A stretch of 24,851 bases of DNA from JBGPYB01 sp041493035 (lineage in GTDB: Bacteria; Acidobacteriota; Vicinamibacteria; Fen-336). Made by a program: the position numbers and the translations under genes. Each line of letters opens with the position of its first letter. Position 1 is the stretch's first letter. The DNA is taken from contig JBGPYB010000067.1 of the NCBI GenBank assembly GCA_041493035.1, positions 1 to 24,851 of the forward strand. Reading direction: 5' to 3'. Of the stretch, positions 7,268-14,953 are shown in pieces. The notes under the pieces were generated by a model. That model was not told where the DNA came from and searched no databases. It saw only the letters and a program-made list of their open reading frames with translations.

Positions 7268-8413
7268 TTGCGCGCGGTTCTCCCGGGGCTCCTGTCCCTT
7301 CTGTTCGCCGTTCCGGTCCTTGCCACGCCTCCCACGGGAAAGGCGCACGAGGTCCGCGGCCTGTGGGTCGTGCGGACCGCGCTTCTCTCACCCGAGGCGG
7401 TGGATCAGGTCGTGGAGCGCGCCCGCGCCGGGGGCTTCAATACGCTGTTCGTCCAGGTGCGGGGGCGAGGGGACGCCTTCTACTCCTCGAAGATCGTGGA
7501 GCGGAGCCCCCTCCTCGCGCGGCAGCCGACGACTTTCGATCCGTTCGCTCGGCTCCTCGAGCGGGCGAGCGCCGCTGGCATCGAGGTCCATGCGTGGGTG
7601 AACGTCCTGCTCGCGTCCCACTTTCCGAATCCCTCCCGCGAGAACGTGGTCTTCCGGCACCCGGGGTGGGTCATGGTGCCGCGGTCGGTCGCCCGCCGCA
7701 CGACGCCGACCGACGCCAACACGCTGCTCTCGCTGGTGCGGCAGGGGAGCCGAACCGACAGCGACGTGGAGGGCTTCTACATCTCGCCGTCTTCCCAGGA
7801 GGCTCAGGAACACCTGGAAGCGGTCGTGCGCGAGATCGTTCGTCAATACCCGGTCAAGGGACTCCATCTGGACTTCATCCGCTATCCGAACCCCGACTAC
7901 GACTGGTCCCTGGTCGCTCTCGAAGGGTTCCGGCGCCAGCAAGGAGGGGGCGACCTGCTGGGCCTGCCGGTCGCGCGGCCCGAGGCTTGGGAGCAGTACC
8001 GGCGCACGGTGCTCACCAGCCTGGCCGAACGCCTCTCCTCCGCCTCACGGAACGAGCGCCCCGGGGTGATCATCTCGGCCGCGGTCGTTCCGGACGAGGC
8101 CTCTGCGATTCACCAGCGCTATCAGGATTGGCCGGCATGGCTTTCCCGCGGGATCCTCGACGCCCTCTGCCCGATGACCTACACGCCCGACACCCGGATC
8201 TTCCGCGAGCAGGTCGAGTTGGCCGGGGCGCGGGCCAGGCCGGGGCAACCGGTCTGGGCTGGGGTGGGAGCATGGCGGCTGAGCATCGACGATGTCCTGG
8301 AGAAGATCGTGGCGGCGCGCCGCGCTGGAGCGTCCGGTGTCGTCCTCTTTTCCAACGAATCCCTTCCCGCCGCGGCCCTCAAGCGCCTCTCGACCGAGGT
8401 CTTCACGCCGTGA
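7268..8413 (+). CDS. GHL10-family (DUF187) glycoside hydrolase, DigH-like
   Basis: A 381-residue exported protein: signal peptide at residues 1-20, then a TIM-barrel of the glycosyl-hydrolase-like 10 family. Characteristic parts are EVRGLWVVRT (28-37), FNTLFVQVRGRGDAFYSS (57-74), IEVHAWVNVLL (105-115), the strand KGLHLDFIRYPNPDYDW (197-213) with the probable acidic active-site residue, and DALCPMTYTPDT (298-309). E. coli DigH of this family cleaves peptidoglycan glycan strands stripped of peptides. The start is TTG at 7268, after AGGA. Its stop overlaps the next gene's GTG start by four bases. The role in glycan cleavage is inferred from the family and the neighbours. Confidence 0.85.
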   Translation: MRAVLPGLLSLLFAVPVLATPPTGKAHEVRGLWVVRTALLSPEAVDQVVERARAGGFNTLFVQVRGRGDAFYSSKIVERSPLLARQPTTFDPFARLLERASAAGIEVHAWVNVLLASHFPNPSRENVVFRHPGWVMVPRSVARRTTPTDANTLLSLVRQGSRTDSDVEGFYISPSSQEAQEHLEAVVREIVRQYPVKGLHLDFIRYPNPDYDWSLVALEGFRRQQGGGDLLGLPVARPEAWEQYRRTVLTSLAERLSSASRNERPGVIISAAVVPDEASAIHQRYQDWPAWLSRGILDALCPMTYTPDTRIFREQVELAGARARPGQPVWAGVGAWRLSIDDVLEKIVAARRAGASGVVLFSNESLPAAALKRLSTEVFTP

Positions 8414-11262
8414 CACCTCGGGCGCTGGCCACTCTCGCGCTTCTGTCGTTGGTCATGGCCTGTCGCCCCTCCCCCCGCACCACGCCTCCGGCGGTCCCTT
8501 CGCCCTCACCTCTCTCCTCTCGCTGGGCCCGGGAGACGGCGTCGCGCCTCACCCTCGACGAGAAGGCGGCGCAGATGATCGGCATCCGCGTCTTTGGCCT
8601 GTACCGGAACCCGCGCTCCTCCGACGTCGTGAAGCTTCTCGACCAGATCCGGCGCCTGAAGGTCGGGAGCGTCGTCGTCTTCGACTCGGAGGTGGAGTCG
8701 GTACCGCGGGTGCTGAACGAGCTGCAAGAGGCGTCGGCGCTCCCCCTCCTGGTAGCGGCGGACCTCGAACGAGGCCTCTCGCAGCGCATTCGGCGGGGCG
8801 TCGTGCCTCTTCCCGATGCGATGGCCATCGGCGCGACGCGGTCGGAGGAAGCGGCTCGTTTTGCCGGGGAGGTGGCGGCTCGAGAGGCGCGGGCGGTCGG
8901 GATCCACTGGGCCTTCGCCCCGGTGGCCGACGTGAACAGCAACCCCGCCAACCCCATCGTGAACGTCCGATCCTTCGGCGAGGATCCGGAGATGGTCGCG
9001 AGACTCACGGCGGCCTTCATCCAGGGAGCGCGAGCGGGCGGCGTCCTCACCACGGCCAAGCACTTCCCGGGACACGGAGACACGTCGGTCGACAGCCACC
9101 TCCAGGTTGCGACTCTGAGCGCCGACCTGGAGAGGCTACGGACGATCGAGCTTCTGCCCTTCGAACGGGCCATCCGAGCCGGGGTCGACGCCGTGATGCT
9201 CGGGCATATCGCCGCTCCCGCCCTCGACCCGTCCGGGACGCCCGCCAGCCTTTCGGCGCCCATGGTGCGGCTGTTGCGGGAGGAGATGGGCTTCCGTGGC
9301 CTCATCGTGACCGATGCCATGGAAATGCAAGGCGTGCGAGCGGCGTGGACAGGGGAGGCCGCGGTCAGAGCCGTCCAGGCCGGAGCCGACGTCATCCTCT
9401 TGCCCCCCGACCCCGACGTGGCCGTGAAGGCGCTGGTGCGAGCGGTCAAGGAAGGGGAGTTGAGCGAGGTGCGGATCGACGCCTCCGTGCGGCGCATCCT
9501 CGAGGCCAAGGAGCGCTTGGGGCTCGACAAGAATCGGCGGGTGGACGTGGCGGCGCTCGGGAAGAGCGTCGATCGCCCCGAGGACGTCGAGCGGTCCCTC
9601 GACGTCGCGCGCCGGTCCATCACCGTCGTGCGAAATGAAGGGGAGGTTCTCCCGCTTCGCGCGGAGGGACCGCTCCGGATCCTCCATCTCGTCTTGTCGA
9701 GCGATGCGCGCAACGACGCGATTCAGGGCTTCCTGGAGGACGAGCTGGCAACGCGTCGAATCCGGGCCGACACCGTCAACCTCGGACCCGAGGTCTCCCC
9801 GGAGACCGAGGACCAGCTCGTGGCCGAGGCCTCGGGCTACACTCATGTTCTCGCCTCTTGCTTCGTTCGGGTGCGCGCGCGCAAAGGGAGTGTCGAGATG
9901 TCGGAGAGCCATGTCCGGCTCCTCCGGGCCTTGCGGCTCACGGGGAAACCGGTGATCGTGGTCTCCTTCGGCAGTCCCTATCTCCTCCGGCAGATCCGCG
10001 AGGCGTCTGTCTACGTCTGCGCCTATGGCGCCTCGGAGTCGAGCCAGAGAGCGGCCGTCCAGGGGCTGCTCGGCGAGTATGCTGTCGTGGGAAAGCTGCC
10101 CGTGACCCTTCCGGGCCTCTATCCGATTGGGCACGGCCTTCCGATTCCGAGGCGAGAGATGACACTGCGCGCGAGTAGAGACGGCGACGCGGCCGCGTTC
10201 CGCCCCGAGGGCCTCGCGGAGGTGGATGAGGTCGTGGAGCAGTTCGTCGGGTCGAAGGCCTTTCCGGGGGCTGTGCTTGCGGTCGGGAAGGACGGCGTCC
10301 TCTCGCACCTGCGGGCCTTCGGTCACCTGACCTACGACTCGGATTCCCCCGAAACGAGACCCGACACGATCTACGATCTCGCGAGCCTCACGAAGGTCAT
10401 CGTGACGACGACGATGGCGATGATCCTCGTCGACGAAGGGAAGCTCGATCTTCAGAAGCCCGTCTCGGCCTTCCTCCCCGGATTCCGCGGCGGCGCCAAG
10501 GACAAGGTGACCGTCTGGCATCTGCTGACCCACTCGTCGGGCCTCGACTGGTGGGGCCCCCTCTACAAAGAACTGCACGGGAAGGAAGCCTACCTGCAAC
10601 GCATTCAGGCGATGGACCTCGTCTACGAGCCCGGGACAAAGTCACTCTACAGTGACCTTGGAGCCTTTCTCCTTGGCGAAATCATGGAGCGGGTGGCGGG
10701 CGAACCACTGGACACCTTCGCACGGAAACGGATCTTCGAGCCGCTCGGGATGAGGGACACGCTCTTCCGCCCTGCCGCCGAACTTCGTGCCCGCGTGGCA
10801 CCGACGGAGGTGGATCCGTGGCGCGGGCGCCTTCTGTGTGGAGAGGTCCAGGATGAAAACGCCTTCGCCCTGGGCGGCGTCGCGCCCCACGCGGGTCTCT
10901 TCGGAACGGCGCCCGAGATCGCGCGTTTCGCGCAGATGCTGCTCAACGGGGGCGTCTACGACCATCATCGGATCGTGTCCCAAGAAACAGTGGAGCGCTT
11001 CACGCGTCGGGCGGGCGTCCCGGACTCGAGTCGCGCCCTGGGGTGGGACACGCCTTCCGCTGGCTCTTCTTCCGGGAGCCTCTTCTCGTCTCATTCCTTC
11101 GGTCACACCGGGTTCACCGGAACCTCTCTCTGGATCGACCCTGAGCGTCGCCTCTTCTTGATCCTGCTGACCAACCGCGTCCACCCGACGCGGGAGAACG
11201 ACGGAATCCGGAAGGCGAGGCCCGCCATCGCTGACGCTGTCGTCCGTGCACTCGCGCGCTGA
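8410..11262 (+). CDS. NagZ-type GH3 beta-N-acetylglucosaminidase fused to AmiE-like serine hydrolase (lipoprotein)
   Basis: A 950-residue two-enzyme protein. The GTG start overlaps the previous stop (GTGA). The N-terminus is a lipoprotein signal ending in LVMAC (Cys18), followed by a Pro/Ser linker. Residues about 45-345 are a NagZ-type GH3 domain: KHFPGHGDTSVDSH at 217-230 carries the Asp228/His230 acid-base dyad, and VTDAMEMQ carries nucleophile Asp302. Residues about 400-580 are a GH3 C-terminal-like domain. Residues about 590-945 are a class-C beta-lactamase fold with Ser659-x-x-Lys662 (SLTK), Tyr747-Ser-Asp and His899-Thr-Gly. B. subtilis AmiE, an N-acetylmuramyl-L-alanine amidase paired with NagZ, belongs to that family. 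The protein probably removes GlcNAc and peptide from muropeptides at the cell surface or in the periplasm. Esterase or peptidase activity for the second half is an alternative. All key residues are present. Confidence 0.9.
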   Translation: MTPRALATLALLSLVMACRPSPRTTPPAVPSPSPLSSRWARETASRLTLDEKAAQMIGIRVFGLYRNPRSSDVVKLLDQIRRLKVGSVVVFDSEVESVPRVLNELQEASALPLLVAADLERGLSQRIRRGVVPLPDAMAIGATRSEEAARFAGEVAAREARAVGIHWAFAPVADVNSNPANPIVNVRSFGEDPEMVARLTAAFIQGARAGGVLTTAKHFPGHGDTSVDSHLQVATLSADLERLRTIELLPFERAIRAGVDAVMLGHIAAPALDPSGTPASLSAPMVRLLREEMGFRGLIVTDAMEMQGVRAAWTGEAAVRAVQAGADVILLPPDPDVAVKALVRAVKEGELSEVRIDASVRRILEAKERLGLDKNRRVDVAALGKSVDRPEDVERSLDVARRSITVVRNEGEVLPLRAEGPLRILHLVLSSDARNDAIQGFLEDELATRRIRADTVNLGPEVSPETEDQLVAEASGYTHVLASCFVRVRARKGSVEMSESHVRLLRALRLTGKPVIVVSFGSPYLLRQIREASVYVCAYGASESSQRAAVQGLLGEYAVVGKLPVTLPGLYPIGHGLPIPRREMTLRASRDGDAAAFRPEGLAEVDEVVEQFVGSKAFPGAVLAVGKDGVLSHLRAFGHLTYDSDSPETRPDTIYDLASLTKVIVTTTMAMILVDEGKLDLQKPVSAFLPGFRGGAKDKVTVWHLLTHSSGLDWWGPLYKELHGKEAYLQRIQAMDLVYEPGTKSLYSDLGAFLLGEIMERVAGEPLDTFARKRIFEPLGMRDTLFRPAAELRARVAPTEVDPWRGRLLCGEVQDENAFALGGVAPHAGLFGTAPEIARFAQMLLNGGVYDHHRIVSQETVERFTRRAGVPDSSRALGWDTPSAGSSSGSLFSSHSFGHTGFTGTSLWIDPERRLFLILLTNRVHPTRENDGIRKARPAIADAVVRALAR

Positions 11263-12532
11263 CGGATCCCCCTCACCCCAGGCCCTTCTCCCCCGGGGGG
11301 AGAGGGGGCCCCGCCCACGGGGCGGGGGGGGCCTCTGTCTCCTGCTCGTCTCGCTGCTCCTGTTCCCCACGATGGGAGCGTCGGGGGCCGGCGTCGAGGT
11401 CGGCTTGGAGCGTGTCGAGGCGATGAACGGCGCGCCGCTCCAGGGGAAGCGGATCGGCTTGCTGGCGCATGCCGCCTCCGTCACCTCGGACGGCCGGCGC
11501 GCGGTGGACGTCCTACGGTCCAAAGGCGTCTGCGTCGTGCGCCTCTTCACTCCCGAGCATGGCCTGGATGGCCGGGCCCCAGCGGGCGCGCCGGTGACCG
11601 GTGGACGCGACGCGGCGACAGACCTCCCGATCGTCAGCCTCTACGGAAGCAAGACTCGCCCGAGCCGCGAGGATCTCGAAGGGCTGGACGCCCTGGTCGT
11701 GGACCTCCAGGACGCCGGTGTTCGCTTCTACACCTATGCCGCGACGATGTTGCTCTGCGTCGAAGCGGCGGCGGAGGTGGGAGTCGAGGTGATCGTCCTC
11801 GATCGCCCGAATCCGCTGGGAGGGGAAGACGTCGAGGGCCCTGAGGCCGATCTTCCTGAACCCGAGCGGTCGCTTCTGAGCCAGGTGCCGGGACCCCTGG
11901 TGCACGGCCTGACCCTTGGAGAGATGGCGCGGGTGGCTTCCGCGGGCAGGGCCGCCCGGTTGACCGTGGTGCCGATGACGGGGTGGTCGCGCCGCATGCG
12001 TTGGGCGGATACGGGTCGGGCGTGGACGCCACCGTCACCGAATCTCCGAACGGCCGACGCCGCGCTCGTCTACCCTGGCGTGGCGCTCCTGGAGGCCACG
12101 AACGTCTCGGAAGGGCGTGGCACGGGCATGCCATTCCTATGGTTTGGGTCACCTTGGTTGAAAGCCGAGGACGTCATGCCGAAGGTGAAGGTAGCCGGCG
12201 TGGTTCTTGAGCCGATGACCGTGGCCCCCGCGGCCTCGGACGCCGCCCCGCGACCCAAGTACGAAGGAGTGTCTTGCCCCGGTGCGCGGATTCGCGTGAC
12301 GGACGCTTCCCTTGTCCGGCCGTACGCCTTCGGCCTTTCGCTGCTGGAGGCGCTGCGGTCCAACCGCCACTTCCGCTGGACCGACGACGGCCACGCCTTC
12401 GACGCCCTGCTCGGCACGCGGCGTGTGCGCGAGGCTCTGGACCGCGGAGCACGCCCCGCGCAGATACTCGAAAGCGACGCGGCAGCCATCGCTCGATTCC
12501 GCGGTGAGGTAATGCGCTTCCTGCTCTACTGA
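11246..12532 (+). CDS. namZ: NamZ-type exo-beta-N-acetylmuramidase (DUF1343, GH171)
   Basis: A protein of up to 428 residues. DUF1343 enzymes (B. subtilis YbbC/NamZ) release MurNAc from the non-reducing end of peptidoglycan fragments. Family motifs: RLFTPEHGLDGR with PEHG at 103-106, VVDLQDAGVRFYTYAATM around 151-168, LDRPNPLGG around 185-193, LEATNVSEGRGTGMPF in the middle. The chosen GTG at 11246 lies inside the previous gene (17-base overlap) and gives a plausible signal peptide: an Arg-rich stretch, then GLCLLLVSLLLFPTMGASG. The only later start near the front, ATG at 11372, would remove that signal. The Arg/Gly-rich n-region is encoded by a palindromic repeat. Its 3' end overlaps the convergent symporter gene by 7 bases. 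It should complete the work of the NagZ fusion upstream. Confidence 0.88.
   Translation: MHSRADGSPSPQALLPRGERGPRPRGGGGLCLLLVSLLLFPTMGASGAGVEVGLERVEAMNGAPLQGKRIGLLAHAASVTSDGRRAVDVLRSKGVCVVRLFTPEHGLDGRAPAGAPVTGGRDAATDLPIVSLYGSKTRPSREDLEGLDALVVDLQDAGVRFYTYAATMLLCVEAAAEVGVEVIVLDRPNPLGGEDVEGPEADLPEPERSLLSQVPGPLVHGLTLGEMARVASAGRAARLTVVPMTGWSRRMRWADTGRAWTPPSPNLRTADAALVYPGVALLEATNVSEGRGTGMPFLWFGSPWLKAEDVMPKVKVAGVVLEPMTVAPAASDAAPRPKYEGVSCPGARIRVTDASLVRPYAFGLSLLEALRSNRHFRWTDDGHAFDALLGTRRVREALDRGARPAQILESDAAAIARFRGEVMRFLLY
11283..11323. repeat. Two adjacent G/C-only hairpins (REP-like palindrome) inside the namZ 5' end
   Basis: Hairpin 1 spans about 11283-11306: a C/T-rich arm CCCTTCTCCCCC faces GGGGGGAGAGGG. 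Hairpin 2 is GCCCCG, loop CCCA, CGGGGC (11308-11323), followed by another G run. The preceding CCCTCACCCCAGG belongs to the same pattern, which resembles widespread bacterial intergenic palindromes. It is translated here as part of the signal-peptide n-region. There is no T tract, so a terminator is unlikely. Confidence 0.7.
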
Positions 12533-13962
12533 GTCCGGTCCGGCCAGAGTCTTTCGGCAGCCGAGCCTATGGCAAAGGTTCCCAGGGATCCCACCATCGC
12601 GTACCAGGGCCACGCGAGAGGCGTTCCGACGTGGACCCACGTCATCAAGGCCAAGCCCAGCACCATGGCGGTTAAGGCCGACCGCGCCCCCACCCTGGTG
12701 AACAGGCCCAGGAAGAAGACGCCAAGCACGATTCCCGTCGTGAAGCCCGCGATCGTGAGGACTTCGCTCACGATGCTCTCGGCGAGGCGAGGACCCAGGA
12801 ACGCGACGCCCATCTGCACCGCCCCAAAGAAGGCCGTGAAGGCCCGGGTGATCGTGAGGAGGCGGCTCGAAGAGGCGTCGGGACGAAGCGGACGGTAGAA
12901 GTCGCTCACTGCGGCCGTAGCGGACGCGTTCAGGGAGCTGGAAAGGGTCGACATGGCCGCGGCGAAGATGGCGCCCACGACGAGACCGAGAACGCCCGGA
13001 GGCATCTCGTCGACGATGAAGCGGACGAATACGCGGTCGGGTCGATCGAAGGGTACCGTCGGTGGAACGAGCGTGTAGTAGCCCCAGAGGGCCACGCCGA
13101 TCACCAGGAAGAACGCGAACTGCGCGAGGACGACCAAGCCGCTCAGCCAGAGGGCACGCCCGGCCTCACGTTCATTCCGGGCGCAGAAGTAGCGCTGGAC
13201 CATGAGCTGATCGGCCCCGTGGGACCCGATGTTCAGGAACATTCCGCCGAACAGTCCCGCCCAGAGGACGTAAGGGTTGGTGAGCGACGGCGCGAGATCC
13301 AGAACCCGGAGTTTCCCGTGGGCGCTTGCCAGGGTGAAGAGGTGCTGCCACCCGCCCGGAATTCGCTTCAGCAGCACAGCCAGGGCCACCGCCGCGCCCG
13401 CGATGTAGACGACGAACTGCGCGACATCGGTCCAGACCACGGCCTTCATTCCGCCCACAACGGTGTAGAGAATGGTGGTCACGCCCACGAGGACGATGGC
13501 CCACGATAGGGAGATGTCGGCCATTTCCTGGACGACGATGGCCGTGAGGAAGAGGCGCAGGCCGTCGGCGAGACTGCGGGTCACCATGAAGAGCAGGGAG
13601 GCCATGGGCTTCACCAGGCCACCAAATCGTCGGCCCAGAACCTCGTAGGCGGTGAAGAACGAGCCGGAGAAATAGCCGGGGAGGAGAAGCCACTGGACGG
13701 CCAAGCGCCCCACGACGAACCCGAAGGCGATCTGGAGCCAGGTCAGGTCGCGGGCATAGGCGAAACCCGGGATGCTGAGGAAGGTGACGGTGCTCGTCTC
13801 GGTCGCCACGATCGAGAAGAGAAGCGCCCACCAGGGTATGTCGCGGCTCCCGACCATGTAGTCCGCGACGCCGCGCTGCCGCCGGCCGACGTAGAGGCCG
13901 AAGAGCACGGTTCCGGCCAGGTAGGCGGCGAGGATCGACAGGTCGAGGGAGCGGGCCGGCAA
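12526..13962 (-). CDS. Sodium:solute symporter (SSS / SLC5 family)
   Basis: A 478-residue integral membrane transporter with about 12-13 hydrophobic segments from residue 8 to 470. SSS signatures: GVADYMVGSRDIPWWALLFS (31-50), the TETSTVTFLSIPG stretch of helix 2 (54-66), GGMKAVVWTDVAQFVVY (170-186), GADQLMVQRYFCARNEREA (249-267) and AAAMSTLSSSLNA (334-346). The family couples sodium entry to uptake of sugars, sialic acid, amino acids or vitamins; the substrate here is unknown. The start is a TTG at 13960-13962, 9 bases after the stop of a small upstream gene. It is convergent with namZ, overlapping by 7 bases. Import of a released amino sugar is a guess from position. Confidence 0.9.
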   Translation of the reverse strand: MPARSLDLSILAAYLAGTVLFGLYVGRRQRGVADYMVGSRDIPWWALLFSIVATETSTVTFLSIPGFAYARDLTWLQIAFGFVVGRLAVQWLLLPGYFSGSFFTAYEVLGRRFGGLVKPMASLLFMVTRSLADGLRLFLTAIVVQEMADISLSWAIVLVGVTTILYTVVGGMKAVVWTDVAQFVVYIAGAAVALAVLLKRIPGGWQHLFTLASAHGKLRVLDLAPSLTNPYVLWAGLFGGMFLNIGSHGADQLMVQRYFCARNEREAGRALWLSGLVVLAQFAFFLVIGVALWGYYTLVPPTVPFDRPDRVFVRFIVDEMPPGVLGLVVGAIFAAAMSTLSSSLNASATAAVSDFYRPLRPDASSSRLLTITRAFTAFFGAVQMGVAFLGPRLAESIVSEVLTIAGFTTGIVLGVFFLGLFTRVGARSALTAMVLGLALMTWVHVGTPLAWPWYAMVGSLGTFAIGSAAERLWPDRTQ

Positions 13963-13971
13963 GGGCGGATG

Positions 13972-14238
13972 CTACCGGCGCTCGGTCATTTTGTGGCCGA
14001 CGAGCTGGATCGCGGAGCCGAGCCTGTTGATCCTGCGGTTGCGGGCCTGATTCGCAAGTGCGTCGTCCTGGGGCGGAACGACGGCCCGCGCCTCGCGCTG
14101 GAGCTTCTCCAGTTCGATCTTCAGCAGGGTCAGATCGCCAGGGGTATAGCCTTTCAGGTTGTTGGCGTTGAGGAGGATGAACCCGTCCCCAACCTGAGAC
14201 GCCATCGTCGGAGCGCTTCCACCCATGAAGTTGGCCAT
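13972..14238 (-). CDS. Small hypothetical protein upstream of the SSS symporter
   Basis: An 88-residue soluble protein I do not recognise. It begins MANFMGGSAPTMASQVGDGF, has a predicted helix at about 35-52 (LTLLKIELEKLQREAR) and an Arg-rich C-terminal part ending in MTERR. The frame stays open upstream to 14643, but that part lies antisense to the next gene, and the ATG at 14236-14238 follows a perfect TATAAT by 10 bases. The stop is 9 bases before the symporter start, so the two are probably one transcript. It could be a small partner or regulator of the transporter; nothing in the sequence proves this. Confidence 0.6.
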   Translation of the reverse strand: MANFMGGSAPTMASQVGDGFILLNANNLKGYTPGDLTLLKIELEKLQREARAVVPPQDDALANQARNRRINRLGSAIQLVGHKMTERR

Positions 14239-14248
14239 CGGAGGCGCG

Positions 14249-14254
14249 ATTATA
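14249..14254 (-). promoter_or_regulatory. Perfect -10 hexamer (TATAAT) for the 88-residue gene and symporter
   Basis: On the minus strand TATAAT ends 10 bases before the ATG at 14238. No convincing -35 is seen at 16-18 bases, and there is no Shine-Dalgarno in the gap. This points to a transcript with almost no leader. Confidence 0.5.
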
Positions 14255-14280
14255 GACCGGGCCTTGGGGGAAGCTGATGG

Positions 14281-14286
14281 TAAAGT
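14281..14286 (+). promoter_or_regulatory. -10-like hexamer before the 201-residue gene
   Basis: TAAAGT matches TATAAT at four of six bases and ends 9 bases before the ATG at 14296. No -35 is evident. It is listed because the spacing repeats at other unit heads in this window. Confidence 0.25.
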
Positions 14287-14295
14287 GAGCCGGGG

Positions 14296-14901
14296 ATGCG
14301 ACCGCTGGCCTTGCACCTGATGCGCCGGGTGGCGCTCTACGCGCTCATCGTGGCTTTCCTGCTGGTGGCGGTCCCATGGGTGCTCACCGAGCTGGGCGTG
14401 ATCGGCCCCACGCCGGAGCAACATGTGGCGGCCGCCGCACGGGTGCTGGACGCCGCCCGCGCGTACGGCGCCACCGAAGAGCAGCCGGCGTTCAGAGCGG
14501 GCCTCGAGGCCCTGGGCCGCGCGCGGCAGCTCGCGGCGGGTCAGAGGGCTCGCGAGGCCAGACGAGCGGCGGCGGAGGCGCGGGAGCACGGCGTGGAGGC
14601 TCAGCGAGTCGCTTTGGCGGTGCGAGAGGAGACTCGGCGCCACGCGAAGCGGATCAGCGACGCCGCCGACGCCCGGTTGAACGAACTGGAGGATCTCTAC
14701 GAGCAGGCCGCCGTGGGCAAGACCAAACAGGAGACTGCACCCTTGCTCTCACTCATGAAGCGAGCGCGCCAGGCCGGGGCCGGGCTCTTCCTGGCCTACG
14801 AGCAGGAGGACTACGGCCGGGTCGTCGGAGGGGAGAAAGCGGCCTTCGACGTGCTGGCCGAGGCGGACACGGCCTTGAAGCGAGCCCGCAAGAAGCCGTA
14901 G
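14296..14901 (+). CDS. Membrane-anchored helical/coiled-coil protein of unknown function
   Basis: A 201-residue protein with one N-terminal transmembrane segment (about residues 10-32, VALYALIVAFLLVAVPWVL), then an almost entirely helical, Ala/Arg/Glu-rich domain that is probably extracytoplasmic. The regular charge pattern from residue 60 to 140 suggests helical hairpins or coiled coil. I do not recognise a family. It lies 52 bases upstream of the ABC importer binding protein in the same direction, so it may belong to that unit, and its membrane anchor would put it beside the tethered binding protein. No catalytic motif is visible. Coding is supported by codon pattern and by the absence of any better frame on either strand. 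Confidence 0.65.
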   Translation: MRPLALHLMRRVALYALIVAFLLVAVPWVLTELGVIGPTPEQHVAAAARVLDAARAYGATEEQPAFRAGLEALGRARQLAAGQRAREARRAAAEAREHGVEAQRVALAVREETRRHAKRISDAADARLNELEDLYEQAAVGKTKQETAPLLSLMKRARQAGAGLFLAYEQEDYGRVVGGEKAAFDVLAEADTALKRARKKP

Positions 14902-14953
14902 GATTGGACCGAACTCGGAAGGCTACTGTTTCGAAGATGAGAGGCTAAGGCAC

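Noticed and set aside
7363..8409. Upstream extension of the GH3 fusion frame
   Set aside because: These 349 codons overlap the DigH-like gene in another frame and encode Arg/Gly/Pro-rich shadow; the lipoprotein signal starts at GTG 8410.
9136..10599. Minus-strand frame of 487 codons opposite the GH3 fusion
   Set aside because: No domain or signal, and it is antisense to motifs that are plainly functional.
11283..11323. Rho-independent terminator between the GH3 fusion and namZ
   Set aside because: The hairpins are strong but no T run follows, and the sequence lies within an open frame that continues into namZ.
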